7,900 nucleotides of DNA from an uncultured Eubacteriales bacterium (GTDB lineage: Bacteria; Bacillota; Clostridia; Oscillospirales; Acutalibacteraceae), in NCBI GenBank assembly GCA_934486455.1, contig CAKSPR010000059.1:1-7900 (forward strand), read 5' to 3'. A program made the translations under genes and the position numbers. The notes under the pieces were generated by a model that was given only the letters and a program-made list of their open reading frames with translations, made no database searches and had not been told where the DNA came from. Shown piece after piece: positions 6,006-7,900 of this stretch. Each line of letters opens with the position of its first letter. Positions within the stretch are counted from its first letter, which is position 1.

Positions 6006-7900
6006 CTTTCAAAGAAGAAACAGCAGCTAAAACGAATAATTTCCATAACCCTATCCGTGCTTATCATAATGATGGGCTGTCCGTCGGTCGGCCTTTTTTC
6101 GAAAATTGCCGATATGGCTGTTCTGCCCGCCCTTGCCGCCGAGGATAATGCTATTTCTCTTGAGGGCTTTGATAACAAAAAAATGCTGTGCGGCTGCGAC
6201 ACCTACGGGCAAGGCGACGGCTTCCGCCACGGATACTATTATGTCGACAAAGACCTGACCTTCGACGGTGCGGCTACCGGCGGATTTGCCGATTGGGGCT
6301 GCGGCCTTACCATACACGACGGCGACACAATTATAATTGAAATCAGAAAGGGCTGTACCCTCACCTGCAAGGGCAGAAACGGAAACGGAGCAATCGGAGG
6401 CGGCGCGGGAATACACCACAAGGCAGGTTCAAAACTCGTGCTTCTCGGCGACGGAAACCTTGTTGCCACGGGCGGAGATGCAGGAACCTCATCGGCCGGC
6501 GGCGCAGGCGGAGACACCACATACGAGGGTGACTGCGACTGGATAAATACCGGCACAGGCGGCGCAGGCGGCGCAGGAGGCGGAGCTCCCGGCTCGGGCA
6601 TAGGAGGAACCGGCGGAACCGGCGGCGCAGGAGGTGCCGGCGGCGCAGGTCAGCATTTGCCGTGGAACGGAAACAGAGGAAATCCTCCCGCTGCCGGAGC
6701 ATCAGGCTACGACGGTCTCGGCGGATCAAGCGGAGCCGACGGAACACTCGGGCCCGACGCGGTGGGCTGCGGCTCGGTTTGGATAATGGGTGCGGTAAAG
6801 GTTACCGCAACGGCCGGAGGTGTGCAAAGCCCCATACCCCAGTCATGGCAGGCAAGCGGCGGCAGATACGCCTACGGCGGATATTCAAGTTACCTTGATA
6901 ACAATAATAAACTCTCGGCATTTGTTGCCGACGGAGGAGCAGGAGGCGCCGGAGGCGGAAGCGGATTTGCCTCGGCCGGAATCGGAAGCTCGGGCAGCGG
7001 CGGTGGCGGCGGAGGCGGCGGAGCCTCGGGATACTATCGCTGGTATGATATGAACGGCTGGCTTGTTCACTGCTTTTCGGGCGGCGGAGGAAGCGGTGCC
7101 GGAGACAGAACCGGTTGGGCGGGACTGTATTCTCAGAATACGCCTAATCCGGGATACCGTTATAAAATTTCAGATCAGGACACCTGGTATCAAAACACCT
7201 ATGCAATACCCAGTGAAGGAACATATCACGGCGATCTCGGCAAGGCGCAGTCGGAGGCTGCGGGAAAAGATCCCGGCAGTCCGAGCTATACCGGCGGAGC
7301 AGGCGGTATCGGCGGCAACATGGAAAAAGAGCATGCCGAAGCCCCGCGGGCGGGAAACGGCGGATCCGGAGGCAATGCCACCGACCCCACAAAGGAAAAC
7401 GACTGGGTATATGTAGCAACGAGCGGCGGTGCAACCCTCAACGCTTCAAGAACCGACGACCATCAGGGTCAGGGCAAAAATCTCGAAGTAAAACTTGACG
7501 ACGGATATGCCTTCGGCGTTGATTTCACCGTAGCCTTAAACGGAAACGGCGGATCAAACGGTTCGATAAAATACGGCATGATCAACGGGCGGGACGCCAA
7601 TCTCAAGACCTTTAACGCCTCTGTTCGCACGGGATATACCTGTACGGGCTATTATGTCCCCGGAACAAACACCCGGGTTCTCGAAGCCGACGGAACCATT
7701 TCTCACTCCGCAGTAGACGGATATACAAATTTCGATCAGGATTATTATCGCTGGAACACCATAACCAACACCACCCTTGAGGCTCACTGGGCGGCAAATA
7801 CCTACACCGTCTCCTTTAACGCATCTGCCAACGGCGGCAGCGGAGGCCAGACGGCAAACGTAACCGCAACCTACGACGCGGCAATGCCCGCAATCTCCAC
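6003..7900 (+). CDS. Large secreted glycine-rich protein with InlB-like repeats (3' end outside window)
   Basis: A single frame stays open for 632 codons and runs off the window, so the protein is longer and its anchor is unseen. Residues 1-46 form a signal peptide: KKKQQLKR, a hydrophobic core (12-32), then ALAAED with likely cleavage near 45-46. An MMGC at 23-26 is a weak lipobox-like alternative. Residues about 47-185 are beta-rich and contain GDTIIIEI, a cysteine-containing GCTLTC and GGGAGIHHKAGSKLVLLGDG, like the beta-helix-type surface proteins of gut Firmicutes. Glycine-rich blocks follow at 186-216, 311-343 and in shorter runs to about 470. Residues about 496-596 read as an InlB-like unit (TGYTCTGYYV, then NTTLEAHW). 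A second unit, a Listeria-Bacteroides repeat, begins at about 600 with NTYTVSFNASANGG. Adhesin or surface-structure function is inferred. It has its own strong promoter. No enzyme domain is visible in this part. Confidence 0.85.
   Translation, partial: MLSKKKQQLKRIISITLSVLIIMMGCPSVGLFSKIADMAVLPALAAEDNAISLEGFDNKKMLCGCDTYGQGDGFRHGYYYVDKDLTFDGAATGGFADWGCGLTIHDGDTIIIEIRKGCTLTCKGRNGNGAIGGGAGIHHKAGSKLVLLGDGNLVATGGDAGTSSAGGAGGDTTYEGDCDWINTGTGGAGGAGGGAPGSGIGGTGGTGGAGGAGGAGQHLPWNGNRGNPPAAGASGYDGLGGSSGADGTLGPDAVGCGSVWIMGAVKVTATAGGVQSPIPQSWQASGGRYAYGGYSSYLDNNNKLSAFVADGGAGGAGGGSGFASAGIGSSGSGGGGGGGGASGYYRWYDMNGWLVHCFSGGGGSGAGDRTGWAGLYSQNTPNPGYRYKISDQDTWYQNTYAIPSEGTYHGDLGKAQSEAAGKDPGSPSYTGGAGGIGGNMEKEHAEAPRAGNGGSGGNATDPTKENDWVYVATSGGATLNASRTDDHQGQGKNLEVKLDDGYAFGVDFTVALNGNGGSNGSIKYGMINGRDANLKTFNASVRTGYTCTGYYVPGTNTRVLEADGTISHSAVDGYTNFDQDYYRWNTITNTTLEAHWAANTYTVSFNASANGGSGGQTANVTATYDAAMPAIS
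6558..6650 (+). repeat. Gly-Gly-Ala/Thr triplet repeat block 1 within the surface protein
   Basis: Near-tandem 9-nt units of the GGC-GGC-GCA type encode GGAGGAGGGA and GGTGGTGGAGGAGGAG (residues 186-216). The unit is degenerate at third positions, so it is conserved at the protein level rather than being a pure DNA microsatellite, although it could still slip or misassemble. Confidence 0.8.
6933..7031 (+). repeat. Glycine-rich repeat block 2 within the surface protein
   Basis: GGN-rich codons encode GGAGGAGGGSG and then a run of eight glycines near GSGGGGGGGGAS (residues 311-343). The low-complexity, GC-rich DNA contrasts with the AT-rich promoter just upstream of the gene. Confidence 0.78.
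7488..7900 (+). repeat. InlB B-type (Listeria-Bacteroides) repeat units, first complete and second partial
   Basis: At the protein level, one unit runs from about residue 496 to 596. It has FTVALNGNGGSNGSIKYG, then TGYTCTGYYV, and ends NTTLEAHW. The next begins at about 600 with TYTVSFNASANGGSGGQ, then VTATYDAAMP. The strand-GG-strand opening and the TL.A.W ending followed by .YTV are the recurring signature of this repeat family, which usually occurs in tandem. More copies are expected beyond the window. Confidence 0.75.

Noticed and set aside
6239..6747. Proline-rich and Arg/Leu-rich minus-strand frames opposite the glycine-rich gene
   Set aside because: Pro-Ala runs are simply the reverse complement of GGN/GCN glycine-alanine codons; the plus-strand frame has a promoter, signal peptide and repeats.
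7063..7416. Plus-strand frame of 117 codons inside the surface protein gene
   Set aside because: It is an alternative frame within the long open frame, with no ribosome binding site and biased Arg/Pro composition.

Overview
The window looks like a chromosomal segment of an anaerobic, probably gut-associated Clostridia-type Firmicute (Oscillospiraceae/Ruminococcaceae-like). This is inferred from strong AGGAGG-type ribosome binding sites, SigA-type promoters, the Gram-positive UvrX/YqjW-type Y-family polymerase paired with a YolD-like protein, and a large secreted glycine-rich protein with Listeria-Bacteroides (InlB B) type repeats. No mobile element, tRNA, rRNA or CRISPR array was seen.

Layout. 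(1) 1-1459, plus strand: the 3' part of eda (KDPG aldolase), then kdgK (2-keto-3-deoxygluconate kinase). These are the last two steps of hexuronate/KDG breakdown to pyruvate and glyceraldehyde-3-phosphate. (2) 1482-1522: a hairpin that probably acts as a bidirectional terminator between convergent units. (3) 1527-3922, minus strand: a compact DNA-damage cassette transcribed from right to left, made of a Y-family translesion polymerase, a YolD-like protein overlapping it by 8 nt, and an AlkD-like DNA alkylation repair protein. The polymerase frame has no ATG, GTG or TTG where the family normally starts; an ATC codon with a well-placed Shine-Dalgarno sits there instead. (4) 3923-4292: a divergent intergenic region with the cassette promoter and, on the plus strand, an extended -10 promoter followed by a leader of about 170 nt. 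(5) 4293-5657, plus strand: brnQ, a branched-chain amino acid/cation symporter, closed by a strong intrinsic terminator. (6) 5751-6002: an AT-rich gap holding a perfect TTGACA-N17-TATAAT promoter. (7) 6003-7900, plus strand: the start of a large secreted protein that runs off the window. It has a signal peptide, a beta-rich segment, several glycine-rich blocks, and then InlB-like repeats.

The two most notable items are the incomplete giant surface protein at the right end, with its consensus promoter, and the translesion polymerase/YolD/AlkD-like cassette with its unusual start. Neither is proven to be a new system. The first is a plausible uncharacterised adhesin or surface protein, and the second is a plausible damage-response operon.
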